Shown here piece after piece: positions 8,927 to 17,516 of a stretch of DNA of 64,000 bases. The stretch comes from DATASD01 sp035478835. GTDB taxonomy: Bacteria > Patescibacteriota > Saccharimonadia > Saccharimonadales > UBA4665. Within the stretch, counting starts at the first letter, position 1. Each line of letters opens with the position of its first letter. Location: positions 62,001 through 126,000 of the forward strand of contig DATIJH010000001.1 of assembly GCA_035478835.1 (NCBI GenBank), read 5' to 3'. Position numbers and translations under genes: made by a program. The notes beneath the pieces were generated by a model. That model did no database searches. It saw only the letters and a list, made by a program, of their open reading frames with translations, and was not told the DNA's origin.

Positions 8927-8951
8927 TAGAATTTACCGTATTTACAAAACG

Positions 8952-8980
8952 TTCTTTGCTTTCGGCCAACTTGTTATAAT
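8952..8980 (+). promoter_or_regulatory. Promoter of recA
   Basis: TATAAT at 8975-8980 has a weak -35 match (TTCTTT, about 8952-8957) 17 nt upstream. The predicted 5' leader is about 28 nt and carries the Shine-Dalgarno GGAGGG (9005-9010). This is one of the minority of first genes here with a conventional leader. I see no LexA-type palindrome. Confidence 0.55.
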
Positions 8981-9015
8981 ATAGAGGACTGAAACGACTA
9001 AGACGGAGGGTAGCT

Positions 9016-10104
9016 ATGGCCAAAGGGACGGCTCACAAGGATGACAAGGCGGCATTGAATGGGGTGGCAGCCAACGAAGGTAAGAGTAAGGCACTTGGCC
9101 TGGCGCTCGAATCAATCGAGAAACAGTTTGGCAAGGGCTCGATTATGAAACTTGGCGAAGCTACGCACAGCAAGGTCGAAACGGTATCGACCGGGGCGAT
9201 TTCGCTAGACCTGGCGCTCGGCGGCGGGCTGCCGCGTGGCCGCGTGATCGAAATTTACGGACCGGAAAGCTCCGGTAAAACTACTTTGACGCTGCACGCG
9301 ATTGCTGAGGTACAAAAAGCGGGCGGCACGGCAGCATTTATTGACGCCGAGCACGCACTCGACCCGGCGTACGCCAAGCGCATCGGCGTTGACGTGGACA
9401 ACTTGCTGCTCAGTCAGCCGGATAACGGCGAGCAGGCCCTGGAGATTACCGAAACTCTGGTGCGTTCAAACGCGGTAGATATTATTGTGGTCGACTCCGT
9501 GGCGGCGCTGGTGCCGCGCGCCGAGATTGAAGGCGATATGGGCGACTCGCTGCCAGGCTTGCAGGCGCGCCTTATGAGTCAGGCTTTGCGCAAGCTCACC
9601 GGTGTTATTAACAAATCCAAAGCAACCGTGGTGTTCATTAACCAAATCCGCATGAAGATTGGCGTGATGTTCGGCAATCCCGAGACAACCACCGGTGGTA
9701 ACGCGCTTAAATTTTACGCCAGTGTGCGCATGGATATCCGGCGCATCGGCCAAATTAAACAGGGCGAAGCCGTGGTTGGCAACCGTACCCGCGTGAAGGT
9801 GGTTAAGAACAAGATTGCGCCGCCATTCCGCGAAGCCGAGTTCGACATCATGTACAACGAGGGTATTAGCCGCTCCGGCGACGTGCTCGATCTCGCTGTG
9901 GCTCGTGAAATCGTGGATAAATCCGGCGCTTGGTTTGCATATGGCGAGGGCAAAATCGGCCAAGGCCGCGAAGCCGCCAAGCAGTATTTGCAAGAGCATC
10001 CAGACGTGCTCACAGAGATCACGCAGAAAATCCGCGCCAGCGAGAATCCCGAGGAACCTGAAGCCGAAGAACAGCCGGCACCAGCCGCGCCCAAAGAGGC
10101 GTAG
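9016..10104 (+). CDS. recA: Recombinase RecA
   Basis: 362-residue DNA-dependent ATPase that forms the strand-exchange filament. It integrates transformed DNA and repairs breaks. Walker A GPESSGKTT is at residues 82-90. Walker B IIVVDSVAAL, loop L1 (AEIEGDMGDS) and loop L2 (FINQIRMKIGVMFGNPETTTGG) are intact. The C-terminus is acidic and Pro/Ala-rich. Start MAKGTAHKDDKAA follows a good Shine-Dalgarno. The stop is 1 nt before a Nudix-like gene and recX follows, giving a three-gene recA-x-recX unit. Confidence 0.98.
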   Translation: MAKGTAHKDDKAALNGVAANEGKSKALGLALESIEKQFGKGSIMKLGEATHSKVETVSTGAISLDLALGGGLPRGRVIEIYGPESSGKTTLTLHAIAEVQKAGGTAAFIDAEHALDPAYAKRIGVDVDNLLLSQPDNGEQALEITETLVRSNAVDIIVVDSVAALVPRAEIEGDMGDSLPGLQARLMSQALRKLTGVINKSKATVVFINQIRMKIGVMFGNPETTTGGNALKFYASVRMDIRRIGQIKQGEAVVGNRTRVKVVKNKIAPPFREAEFDIMYNEGISRSGDVLDLAVAREIVDKSGAWFAYGEGKIGQGREAAKQYLQEHPDVLTEITQKIRASENPEEPEAEEQPAPAAPKEA

Positions 10105-10105
10105 C

Positions 10106-10642
10106 GTGACCAAAGTAGGCGAACTCATAACTGTTGTCAATGGGCAGAATAGGGAGGTTGGCGCCGCGCCCTTGAGTACGGTGTTACGTAGCCAGCACAT
10201 TCATCGGAGGATGTGGGGCGTGGTGAGTACAGCAGATGGGGGTGTACTTGTCCGAAGGCGGTCAGATACGGCGACACTCCATCCTTCCCGGTATGATATG
10301 GGGGTTGCGGCGGCTATGCCTTCGGGCCAAGGGTTGGAGCGTGTCGTCCGCACTAGTTTTCTCCGGCAAGCCGGCCTGCTGCTCTTGAATCACCGGGTTG
10401 AATATTTGCCGCCGCAATACCACGAGACCGAGACCGATCTGCCGCCCATTCCGCCGCTGGCCCGATTGATGCGCCGCCAATTTGCCACCGTAGTGAAGGT
10501 TGAGGCCCACCCTGACGATGTGCAGCCGGAAAAAATTCCCGAGCCACTGTGGATGCATCCGGAAGAAATCAGATCACTTGCACAGAAAGAGCCCGAGCGA
10601 GTCACGCCCGAGCTGCACGTAATCGCTACCGAATATTTGTGA
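10106..10642 (+). CDS. Degenerate Nudix-like protein between recA and recX
   Basis: 178 residues from a GTG 1 nt after the recA stop. The N-terminal half follows the pattern of IPP-isomerase-type Nudix proteins: a VVNGQNREVGAAP strand-turn, the H-HRRMWGVV block, and a GVLVRRRS strand. The Nudix box itself (GX5EX7REUXEEXGU) has lost its acidic residues: the region MPSGQGLERVVRTSFLRQ has Q, T, R and Q where E/RE/EE are expected. Divalent-metal pyrophosphohydrolase activity therefore seems unlikely, and a binding or regulatory role is more plausible. Tight spacing implies co-expression with recA. The gene at 51917 is an intact member of the same subfamily. Confidence 0.65.
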   Translation: MTKVGELITVVNGQNREVGAAPLSTVLRSQHIHRRMWGVVSTADGGVLVRRRSDTATLHPSRYDMGVAAAMPSGQGLERVVRTSFLRQAGLLLLNHRVEYLPPQYHETETDLPPIPPLARLMRRQFATVVKVEAHPDDVQPEKIPEPLWMHPEEIRSLAQKEPERVTPELHVIATEYL

Positions 10643-10650
10643 GGCCAAGC

Positions 10651-11262
10651 GTGAAGATCACGGCGATCAAACAACAGGTTAGACAGCCAAACCGTTATTC
10701 GTTGTACGTAGACGGCAAATATGCGTTTAGTCTGAGCGACACGGCACTGCTCGATGCGGGGCTCGCCACTGGTCAGGAGCTGACTGAGGCTGATCTTACT
10801 GTGCTCAAAAAAATGTCGGCAGACGACAAAGCCTACGCACGGGCGCTTAATTATGTTGCGATCCGGCCGCGCAGCCGCTGGGAGCTCGTGACATATCTGC
10901 GGCGAAAGGGAGTTGAAGAGGACGGAGCCGACGCCGTGATCGCGCGCATTGAGCGCGTAGGATTACTCAACGACCTTGCATTTGCGCGTTCCTGGGTGGC
11001 GAACCGACGACTGCTCAAAAGTGTTAGCAAACGGCGTCTCGTACAGGAATTGCGCCAAAAGCATCTGAGCGATGACATTATCCAAACTGTCCTGGCCGAA
11101 GATGAAACCGATGACCGCGCAGTGCTGCGTGAGCTTGTTCGCCGCAAATTACAGCAGCCGCGGTACCGCGCCGACGAAACAAAACTCATGCAGTATCTTG
11201 CCCGCCAAGGTTACGGATACGACGATATAAAACTTGTTTTACAAGAGGAGCGGGACGCTTAG
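10651..11262 (+). CDS. recX: Regulatory protein RecX
   Basis: 203 residues from GTG at 10651. RecX proteins cap RecA filaments and inhibit recombinase activity. The tandem three-helix repeats are visible: ALNYVAIRPRSRWELVTYLRRKG, the RVGLLNDLAFARSWVANR block typical of the family, and a C-terminal repeat YLARQGYGYDDIKLVL. Location downstream of recA supports the call. The stop overlaps the convergent PRC-barrel gene by 4 nt. Confidence 0.92.
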   Translation: MKITAIKQQVRQPNRYSLYVDGKYAFSLSDTALLDAGLATGQELTEADLTVLKKMSADDKAYARALNYVAIRPRSRWELVTYLRRKGVEEDGADAVIARIERVGLLNDLAFARSWVANRRLLKSVSKRRLVQELRQKHLSDDIIQTVLAEDETDDRAVLRELVRRKLQQPRYRADETKLMQYLARQGYGYDDIKLVLQEERDA

Positions 11263-11783
11263 GCCCGTGCCGGGGCAGGTGCGTGCGCCGGTGTGCCCTG
11301 CAAAGGGTCAAGTATAACAATGCGGCTCGGTGTGATTTCGACGATCTGATTGCGATCGACGCCAATGTTGCCGCCGCTAAAGCTATGCAGCACAGATTGC
11401 GCGACGTATATCTTTTGAATGTACATGGTGGTGGTGTCGACGGCGTAGTCCTCAACCTTGCCGATTTTCTTTTTACCATCAGTCACGACCAGGCGGCCGA
11501 GCAATTCAAAGTTTAACGCCATCACTTCTTGCAGTCGTACGAGCTCGGATGGCTCAGCCAAAACTTCGTGGTCGTCAACGACGAGGCCCTGCTGCGGTAT
11601 TGCCTCGCGGATATCCTGATACAGCAGCACCAGCCGTTTGCGCGAAAACGCATCCTGACAGTAAAAGCCCTCGATCTTGAGATTATTGGGATTGATGATG
11701 GCCGTAAGAGTGGTGGCTACAACGCCGCCCGTGCGTAAACTCAAGACAGGCTGGTTTAATAAACTCGTGCTCAACTGCAACAT
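11259..11783 (-). CDS. PRC-barrel domain protein
   Basis: 174 residues with two PRC-barrel-like halves: an N-terminal one around LNQPVLSLRTGGVV and a second around FELLGRLVVTDGKKKIGKVEDYAVDT. PRC barrels occur in photosynthetic reaction centres and the RNA-processing protein RimM, and as stand-alone small-molecule or protein-binding units; the role here is unknown. The tail is Ala/Pro-rich. Start at 11783 is chosen because AGTATA (11792-11797, TATACT on the coding strand) ends 8 nt upstream, as for other leaderless genes. Confidence 0.78.
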   Translation of the reverse strand: MLQLSTSLLNQPVLSLRTGGVVATTLTAIINPNNLKIEGFYCQDAFSRKRLVLLYQDIREAIPQQGLVVDDHEVLAEPSELVRLQEVMALNFELLGRLVVTDGKKKIGKVEDYAVDTTTMYIQKIYVAQSVLHSFSGGNIGVDRNQIVEITPSRIVILDPLQGTPAHAPAPARA

Positions 11784-11863
11784 ACACAAATAGTATAGCG
11801 CGTCGTCATTATTCTTGCCAAAAGTGCTTGCGTTTTTGGATTAACTTTGGGTAGAATGCCGCC

Positions 11864-13480
11864 GTGAAAAAGTCTAAGCATATTACCCCGGGGATTACAC
11901 GAATAATTTTATTCGTGATGAGTATATTTTTTGCGCTGACGCCGCTGCAGCCCGGCGTTGCCTGGGCCGATGATGGACCGGTTGCTGCTCCGGCGGCGAC
12001 TCTCCCGCCGGTAATTATTACCGAAATAGTAACCGGCACAAAAACAAGCGGCGTACAGGAGTTTATTGAACTTTATAACACTACCGATCAGCCCATTGAT
12101 TTGACCGGTTGGCAGCTATGGTATCTTTCCGCGCAGGCGGCAGACCAGAATCGGCCAAGCGCGAATGGTGTTATTATGCTTGGCGATGGCGCAGATTCGC
12201 CCATAATCGCCCCAAATGATTACTATGTATTGTCCGGACGTGCTGATTATCTGGCCAACGTTGCCCGGCAATTTTACGCAGGAACAATGGCGGCAACCGG
12301 CGGAAATCTACGGCTTTTAAGTCCTGCGTCCGATGTGTCGTGCGTGCTGACGGTGCAGGATCAGGTGGGCTGGGGCAATGCGCTGTATCCGGCTGGCCGG
12401 GCACTCGCTGCTCCGTCAACCGGGCAGAGTGCGGCTCGCTTGCTGGGTACGGATGGCGCATATAAAGATACGTACGATAATGCCGCGGATTTTGTGATAA
12501 GCGCTACGCCAACGCCCGCGGCTGCCAATACGAGTGGCCAGGGTAACGCCGTCTCACAGGCCGAGCCAAGCGAGGCGATTAGTTTAGGTACTGCGCCTAT
12601 GCCGGGATGTACGCCGCCTCCCGCTTCTGGCGGCTCAAGCCCGATTCAGCAGCCTGGCTCCGGCGACGAGCCTCCGGTGACCGTCGTAACGCCGCCTGCT
12701 TCAACCAGTAGCGATTCTTCGAGTGCGGCACCTCAATTTCCTGCAATTGATGTCGGGCTTGTAACGCCGCAGATTACCGAGCTTTTGCCAAACACGGCTT
12801 CCCCGCAGAATGATGCCACGGACGAGTTTATAGAGCTCTATAACAGCAACGATACACCGTTTGATCTGAGCGGTTTTGTGCTGCAAGTTGGGACAACAAC
12901 AAAACATCGCTACACATTTCCTGTCGGCACGAGCTTGGAGCCTAAAAGTTTTACTAGTTTTTCTTCTGGCACAACAAGGCTTGCGCTCTCGAACACCGGA
13001 GGCCAGGCGTCATTGCTTGACCCGCTCGGTAATGTGCTAAACCAGACGAATGTTTACGGCGCCGCGAAGGAAGGGCAGGTTTGGGCGCTCGCAAATGGTA
13101 TATGGCGCTGGAGCACGACGCCGACGCCAGGTGCAAGCAATATTATTACCGTGCCACCGGTGGCAACGCCAAAGAAAGCGGCAGCCGCCACGGCCAAGAA
13201 GACGGCGGCGACTGCGAAAGTGCCTGGTTCTAAGACGTCTGGTTCTTCGGCCTCAAAAAAGAAAACTGCCAAAACCAAGACGGCTGCCGTACCGCAGTCG
13301 AGTAGCAAAGAACAGACCGCATTCAGTCCGCTCCACCCAGCGGTACTTGCGGTGGTGGGGGGATTCGCGCTACTATACGGGCTGTATGAATACCGGCAAG
13401 ACGTTGCAAATAAGTTCTACCAGCTCCGCGCAAACCGAGCAGCTCGCCGAGCGGCTCGGCTCGAAATTGAAGGGGGGTGA
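11864..13480 (+). CDS. Secreted protein with two lamin-tail domains and C-terminal TM anchor
   Basis: 538 residues from GTG, 6 nt after a TAGAAT box. A signal peptide (about 1-36, ending AWA) is followed by lamin-tail domain 1 (about 48-215, IITEIVTG...EFIELYN) and domain 2 (about 300-430, ITELLPN...EFIELYNSND). A Pro/Ser linker separates them. A Lys/Ala-rich histone-like stretch (about 435-485) precedes a TM helix (about 495-512) and a basic cytoplasmic tail. Lamin-tail domains in bacteria occur in secreted proteins, often nuclease-associated, and probably mediate surface or DNA contacts. The 3' end overlaps tsaE by 95 nt. Confidence 0.85.
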   Translation: MKKSKHITPGITRIILFVMSIFFALTPLQPGVAWADDGPVAAPAATLPPVIITEIVTGTKTSGVQEFIELYNTTDQPIDLTGWQLWYLSAQAADQNRPSANGVIMLGDGADSPIIAPNDYYVLSGRADYLANVARQFYAGTMAATGGNLRLLSPASDVSCVLTVQDQVGWGNALYPAGRALAAPSTGQSAARLLGTDGAYKDTYDNAADFVISATPTPAAANTSGQGNAVSQAEPSEAISLGTAPMPGCTPPPASGGSSPIQQPGSGDEPPVTVVTPPASTSSDSSSAAPQFPAIDVGLVTPQITELLPNTASPQNDATDEFIELYNSNDTPFDLSGFVLQVGTTTKHRYTFPVGTSLEPKSFTSFSSGTTRLALSNTGGQASLLDPLGNVLNQTNVYGAAKEGQVWALANGIWRWSTTPTPGASNIITVPPVATPKKAAAATAKKTAATAKVPGSKTSGSSASKKKTAKTKTAAVPQSSSKEQTAFSPLHPAVLAVVGGFALLYGLYEYRQDVANKFYQLRANRAARRAARLEIEGG

Positions 13481-13865
13481 GGTTATTGAGCTTATTAGTG
13501 ATCTTGGCGGCGGCAAAACTACTTTTGTGCGCGGCCTGGCGCGAGGGTTCGGCAGCATCGACCGCGTAGCGAGCCCGACATTTACAATCAGCCGTGTCTA
13601 TCAGGCGGGCCCCCGAACTATGCACCATTTCGACTTCTACCGTTTGCCCGAAGCCGGCCTTATTGCCGAGGAACTGGCCGAAGTAATCGGCGACCGGCAT
13701 TGCGTAACGGTAGTCGAGTGGGCGAATGTAGTACAAAATGTCCTGCCACCCACGCGACTTACTATAGAATTGCGCCGGACCGATGAAGAAGGCCGCATGC
13801 TGCACATCCACGTTCCCGACGCGCTTGCCTATCTGGTAGAGGAGCTACAGCAATGCTCGTATTAA
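13386..13865 (+). CDS. tsaE: tRNA threonylcarbamoyladenosine ATPase subunit TsaE
   Basis: 159 residues. TsaE is the ATPase that supports TsaB-TsaD in making t6A37 on ANN-decoding tRNAs. Walker A is SDLGGGKTT (usual form DLGAGKTT), followed by FVRGLARGFG and SPTF. HFDFYRL and VVEWA complete the family blocks. The start at 13386 is needed to keep the N-terminal helix QTEQLAERLG, so the gene begins 95 nt inside the preceding lamin-tail gene in another frame. Its end overlaps tsaB by 13 nt. Confidence 0.92.
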   Translation: MNTGKTLQISSTSSAQTEQLAERLGSKLKGGEVIELISDLGGGKTTFVRGLARGFGSIDRVASPTFTISRVYQAGPRTMHHFDFYRLPEAGLIAEELAEVIGDRHCVTVVEWANVVQNVLPPTRLTIELRRTDEEGRMLHIHVPDALAYLVEELQQCSY

Positions 13866-14245
13866 CAATCCGCACAGATAAGCCCGAAGCCGAGCTCGGC
13901 CTATACAATGACGGCGCCAGACTTGCGTACACGAGCTGGCACGCCCACCGTGAGCTATCCACGACTATCCATCTCAAAATCGAAGAGCTTTTAAAAAATC
14001 AGTCCAAAACGTTGCAAGACCTTGAGGGGATTGTGTGTTTTCAGGGGCCGGGCAGCTTTACTGGGCTGCGCATTGGCCTGACGGTAGGAAACGCCATGGC
14101 ATATGCGTTTTCGCTGCCAATTGTTGCTGCCCAAGATGAAAATTGGATTGAGCAAGGCATTGCAAGACTCGAACGCGGCGAGCGTGATCCGCTTGCGCTG
14201 CCGGAATACGGCGCCGCAGCCAATATAACCGTACCTAAAAAGTAG
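13853..14245 (+). CDS. tsaB: TsaB-like subunit, short form
   Basis: 130 residues against about 220 for typical TsaB. The N-terminal ASKHA half is complete, including the dimer-interface motif GPGSFTGLRIGLTVGNAMAYA. Most of the C-terminal half is missing; the protein ends at TVPKK soon after the residue-90 strand. TsaB normally scaffolds TsaD. I see no frame carrying a missing C-terminus in the next 229 bp, so this may be a naturally short form rather than a recent frameshift. TsaD is not in this window. Confidence 0.85.
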   Translation: MLVLTIRTDKPEAELGLYNDGARLAYTSWHAHRELSTTIHLKIEELLKNQSKTLQDLEGIVCFQGPGSFTGLRIGLTVGNAMAYAFSLPIVAAQDENWIEQGIARLERGERDPLALPEYGAAANITVPKK

Positions 14246-14304
14246 GCATTGACCGCATCGTTCTAAGATTCTAAGCTGCCTTCATGCTGTTGCCGCTGTA
14301 AAAG

Positions 14305-14334
14305 TTGACCAGATCATAGCGTAGCGCGTATAGT
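14305..14334 (+). promoter_or_regulatory. Candidate promoter of rny in a 229-bp gap
   Basis: TTGACC (14305-14310) and TATAGT (14329-14334) are 18 nt apart. The predicted leader is about 130 nt. A second -10-like TATACT lies at 14353-14358. The rest of the gap between tsaB and rny holds no ORF, tRNA or clear hairpin that I can support. The Shine-Dalgarno GAAAGGA lies just before the rny ATG. Confidence 0.45.
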
Positions 14335-14474
14335 TGCATATAAGGGTGCGTCTATACTGGCGCCCCAATTCTGACCTTACATTTAATTAAATTCGTTTTT
14401 GACTTACCGCGCTTGGCTAATGGAGTGAAAGTGATTGCCAATCGGGCAAGTCTCCACCGATAGAAAGGATTCAT

Positions 14475-15989
14475 ATGGACCCACTCACCATAGTGCTCGC
14501 TGTGGCTGGGCTTGCTGTTGGTTTTGGCGCGAACACTGTCATCACCAAGCAGAAGGTTGGCTCGGCGGCTGACCAGGCAACAAAAGAACTCGAAAAAGCA
14601 AAGCGCGAGGCCTCAAAATTAGTTGCCGACGCACGCACGGAAGCCGGCAAAATCGCAGAGGACAGCCGAAAGGAAGAGCAGACACGGCGCCGCGAACTCA
14701 AAGATATCGAGCAGCGGCTCGTAACGCGCGAAGAGGCGCTCGACAAAAAGCTCGATGAACTCGACAAGCGTACCGAAAAATTACGGGCCGGTGAAACAGA
14801 AGTCGAGCAACTCAAAGATGAGATTCGCGAGATTCGCAAGAAGCAACAAGATAAGCTCGAAAAAGTCGCCAAGCTAAGCAAAACCGAAGCCGCCGAAAAA
14901 TTAATGCAGATGACCGAACGCGACATCCGCAGCGATTTAACGGGGCTTATTTCTAAAATGCAGAACGAGGCCAAAGAAGAGGCCGAGGAGCAGGCCGCGC
15001 TGATTATTACGACAGCGATGGAGCGGATGGCCAGCGAAGTCACGGCAGAGCGCACTGTAACCAGCGTGAAGCTCGAAGATGAGGAGATGAAGGGCCGAAT
15101 TATCGGTAAAGAAGGACGCAATATTCAGGCGCTGCAGCGCGCCACCGGTGTCGACATTATGGTTGATGACACACCCGGCTATATCGTGCTTTCAAGTTTT
15201 GATCCGGTGCGCCGCGAAGTTGCCCGCCAGACGCTCGAAATGCTCATGAAGGACGGCCGTATTCACCCCGGCCGCATCGAAGAAGTCGTCGAAAAAGCCC
15301 AAAAGAACGTTGAAAAAGAAGTGGTGCGCGCCGGTGAGGACGCTGCCCGCGAAGTTGGCGTGATCGGCATTCCGAAAGAAATTCTGCACCTGCTGGGCGA
15401 GCTCAAATTCCGCACCAGCTACGGCCAGAACGTGCTCAAACACAGCACCGAAATGGCGCACATCGCCGGCATGATTGCCGAAGAAGTCGGCGCGAACGTC
15501 AAGACCGCCAAATATGCCGCTTTGGTGCACGACCTCGGCAAAGCGCTGACGCACAAAATTGAGGGCAAGCACCACCACATCAGCGGCGAAATGCTGCGCA
15601 AATATGGCGCGCCCGAAGCCGTAGCGCTCGCCGCCGAGCAGCACCACGACGACGTCGAAGCCACCAGCACCGAAGCGCTCATCATCCGCGTGGTTGACGC
15701 CATCAGCGCGTCACGCCCCGGTGCCCGCAACATCAGCGCCGAAAACTTTGTGGAGCGCATGAAGGAACTCGAAAACGTCGCCAACAGCTTTAATGGCATC
15801 GAAAAATCGTACGCCATCAGCGCCGGGCGCGAAGTTCGCGTGTTCGTAAAACCAGGCCAGGTGGATGATCTCACCGCTATAAAATTGGCGCGCGACATCG
15901 CCACCAAGATCGAATCGACCATGCAATATCCGGGCACTATCAAGGTCAACGTTATCCGCGAAACGCGGGCCATTGAGTTCGCCAAGTAG
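14475..15989 (+). CDS. rny: Ribonuclease Y
   Basis: 504-residue membrane-anchored endoribonuclease that initiates mRNA decay. It has an N-terminal TM helix (3-22) and a long coiled coil (about 30-185). A KH domain carries GRIIGKEGRNIQAL near 212. The HD domain has H-D signatures (KHSTEMAHIAG near 320 and ALVHDLGKA near 350) and the C-terminal block RVFVKPGQVDD. Full length with all catalytic blocks. HAD and ymdB genes follow; rny-ymdB adjacency is widely conserved. Confidence 0.97.
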   Translation: MDPLTIVLAVAGLAVGFGANTVITKQKVGSAADQATKELEKAKREASKLVADARTEAGKIAEDSRKEEQTRRRELKDIEQRLVTREEALDKKLDELDKRTEKLRAGETEVEQLKDEIREIRKKQQDKLEKVAKLSKTEAAEKLMQMTERDIRSDLTGLISKMQNEAKEEAEEQAALIITTAMERMASEVTAERTVTSVKLEDEEMKGRIIGKEGRNIQALQRATGVDIMVDDTPGYIVLSSFDPVRREVARQTLEMLMKDGRIHPGRIEEVVEKAQKNVEKEVVRAGEDAAREVGVIGIPKEILHLLGELKFRTSYGQNVLKHSTEMAHIAGMIAEEVGANVKTAKYAALVHDLGKALTHKIEGKHHHISGEMLRKYGAPEAVALAAEQHHDDVEATSTEALIIRVVDAISASRPGARNISAENFVERMKELENVANSFNGIEKSYAISAGREVRVFVKPGQVDDLTAIKLARDIATKIESTMQYPGTIKVNVIRETRAIEFAK

Positions 15990-16004
15990 GAACGGAGTTA
16001 CATC

Positions 16005-16685
16005 GTGACGTTAGAGAGCTTAGAAAAATACGACGTCTTGCTGTTTGACTGGGACGGCACGCTCGCCGATAGCACGCCGCTTTGGACCGATACAATGGGA
16101 CTTGTGCTTGGTGAGTTTACGTCAAGCATGCCAAGTAGCAACGATATGCTGCATGCGATGGGTGACTGGCATTGGTTCGTGCATAATGGTTACTTCGCAT
16201 CTGAAAAACTGACAGCGTATGCAGAGCGCGTGCACATGCTTATGGCAGAGCGCCGGCGCGAAACGCCGCTTGAGGACGGCGCCAGGCAGGCACTCGGCCG
16301 CATTGCGCTGCCCGGCAAGAAGCTCGGCATTGTTACCGCAGGCGCCCGTCCGCACATTGACGAAATGCTTGAAATCCACGAGCTGACCGATGCCTTTGAC
16401 GTGGTCATAAGCAGTGATGATACAAAGGCGCACAAACCCGACCCCGAAGGCATCAACCTGGCGCTCACTGCGCTCGGCGTAAAAGACCGCTCAACGGCAG
16501 TGATGTTCGGCGACAATAGCCGCGACCTCATGGCAGCTCATAATGCCGGCATCGACAGCGTACTCTACTTGCCGCCAGGAGCGCATTTTACGCAACAGGA
16601 AATAGCCGATAAGTGCGCGCAGGGCTGCGAGCCAGTGGCTATTATCCGTAGCTGGCACGAGTTTGCGCTGCCCAACGCAGCCTGA
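16005..16685 (+). CDS. HAD-superfamily phosphatase (phosphoglycolate-phosphatase-like)
   Basis: 226 residues from GTG, preceded by GGAG about 9 nt upstream. HAD motif I is LLFDWDGTLADS, motif II is IVTAGARP, motif III lysine is in KAHKPDPEG, and motif IV is MFGDNSRDLMAAHNAG, all consistent with an active C1-cap HAD hydrolase. Substrate is not predictable. It lies between rny and ymdB, 15 nt from each, so it is probably in one operon with rny. Confidence 0.88.
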   Translation: MTLESLEKYDVLLFDWDGTLADSTPLWTDTMGLVLGEFTSSMPSSNDMLHAMGDWHWFVHNGYFASEKLTAYAERVHMLMAERRRETPLEDGARQALGRIALPGKKLGIVTAGARPHIDEMLEIHELTDAFDVVISSDDTKAHKPDPEGINLALTALGVKDRSTAVMFGDNSRDLMAAHNAGIDSVLYLPPGAHFTQQEIADKCAQGCEPVAIIRSWHEFALPNAA

Positions 16686-16699
16686 GGTATACTAAACCT

Positions 16700-17497
16700 A
16701 TGAACATCTTGTACGTTGGTGATGTGATGGGCGAAGTCGGGCTTGAAGTTGTTGAGCGCGTATTGCCGCGCTTGCGCGCCGAGCGGCAGATCACAGTCGT
16801 GCTTGCACAAGCAGAGAACTTATCCGAAGGCCGCGGCGTCCGTGTGGCCGACTTCGCCCGCCTGCGCAAGGCTGGCGTTGATTTTTGCACTGGCGGCAAC
16901 TGGACGCTTCACCGCGATGAAATCTATCCGGCGCTGAGCGACCCGGCGCAGCCCATCGTTCGGCCGGCTAATTATCCGGCGGGCACGGCAGGTTTAGAGT
17001 ATAAATACCTCAGCACTCCAAGTGGGAAAATATTGGTGGTGAGCTTGCTTGGCCAGATTGTTGGTAAGGACGCCGAAAAGCCGGTGAATAACCCGCTGCA
17101 AACAATCGATCGCATTTTAGAAGCCGAACATGCTGTGCCAAAAGCCGCGACTATCGTGAATTTTCATGGTGATTTTAGCAGCGAGAAGCGGATCATCGGG
17201 TACTATTTAGATGGCCGCGCAGCGCTGGCAATTGGCGACCATTGGCATGTTCCGACTGCCGATGCCGATGTGCTGCCCGGCGGCACGGCACATCAGACTG
17301 ACGTCGGCATGTGCGGTTCGCTCGATTCAAGTCTGGGCGTGCAGCTCAAGCTGGTTATCACCCGCTGGCGCGATGGCCACCCTACACGCAATGTGCTCGA
17401 AACCGGCGGTCGGCGGCAATTTAACGCACTGCTCGTTGCTGTTGATCCGGCAACCGGCCGTGCCCAATCCGCCGAACGAATCCAGCAGATTTATTAA
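16700..17497 (+). CDS. ymdB: YmdB-family metallophosphoesterase
   Basis: 265 residues. YmdB family members are di-iron phosphodiesterases (2',3'-cyclic nucleotides) that interact with RNase Y in Bacillus. Conserved blocks: GDVMG at the N-terminus, AENLSEGRG, GGNW, VNFHGDFSSEK (usual form DFHAExTSEK, so one metal-loop residue differs) and GTAHQTDVGMCG. A TATACT box (16688-16693) ends 6 nt before the ATG, so besides operon read-through it may have its own leaderless promoter. Confidence 0.93.
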   Translation: MNILYVGDVMGEVGLEVVERVLPRLRAERQITVVLAQAENLSEGRGVRVADFARLRKAGVDFCTGGNWTLHRDEIYPALSDPAQPIVRPANYPAGTAGLEYKYLSTPSGKILVVSLLGQIVGKDAEKPVNNPLQTIDRILEAEHAVPKAATIVNFHGDFSSEKRIIGYYLDGRAALAIGDHWHVPTADADVLPGGTAHQTDVGMCGSLDSSLGVQLKLVITRWRDGHPTRNVLETGGRRQFNALLVAVDPATGRAQSAERIQQIY

Positions 17498-17516
17498 CCT
17501 AATCCTTCATACTCTT

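Noticed and set aside
14246..14474. Structured RNA (RNase P, SRP or tmRNA) in the gap before rny
   Set aside because: No conserved core sequence or long helix seen; only promoter-like elements supported.
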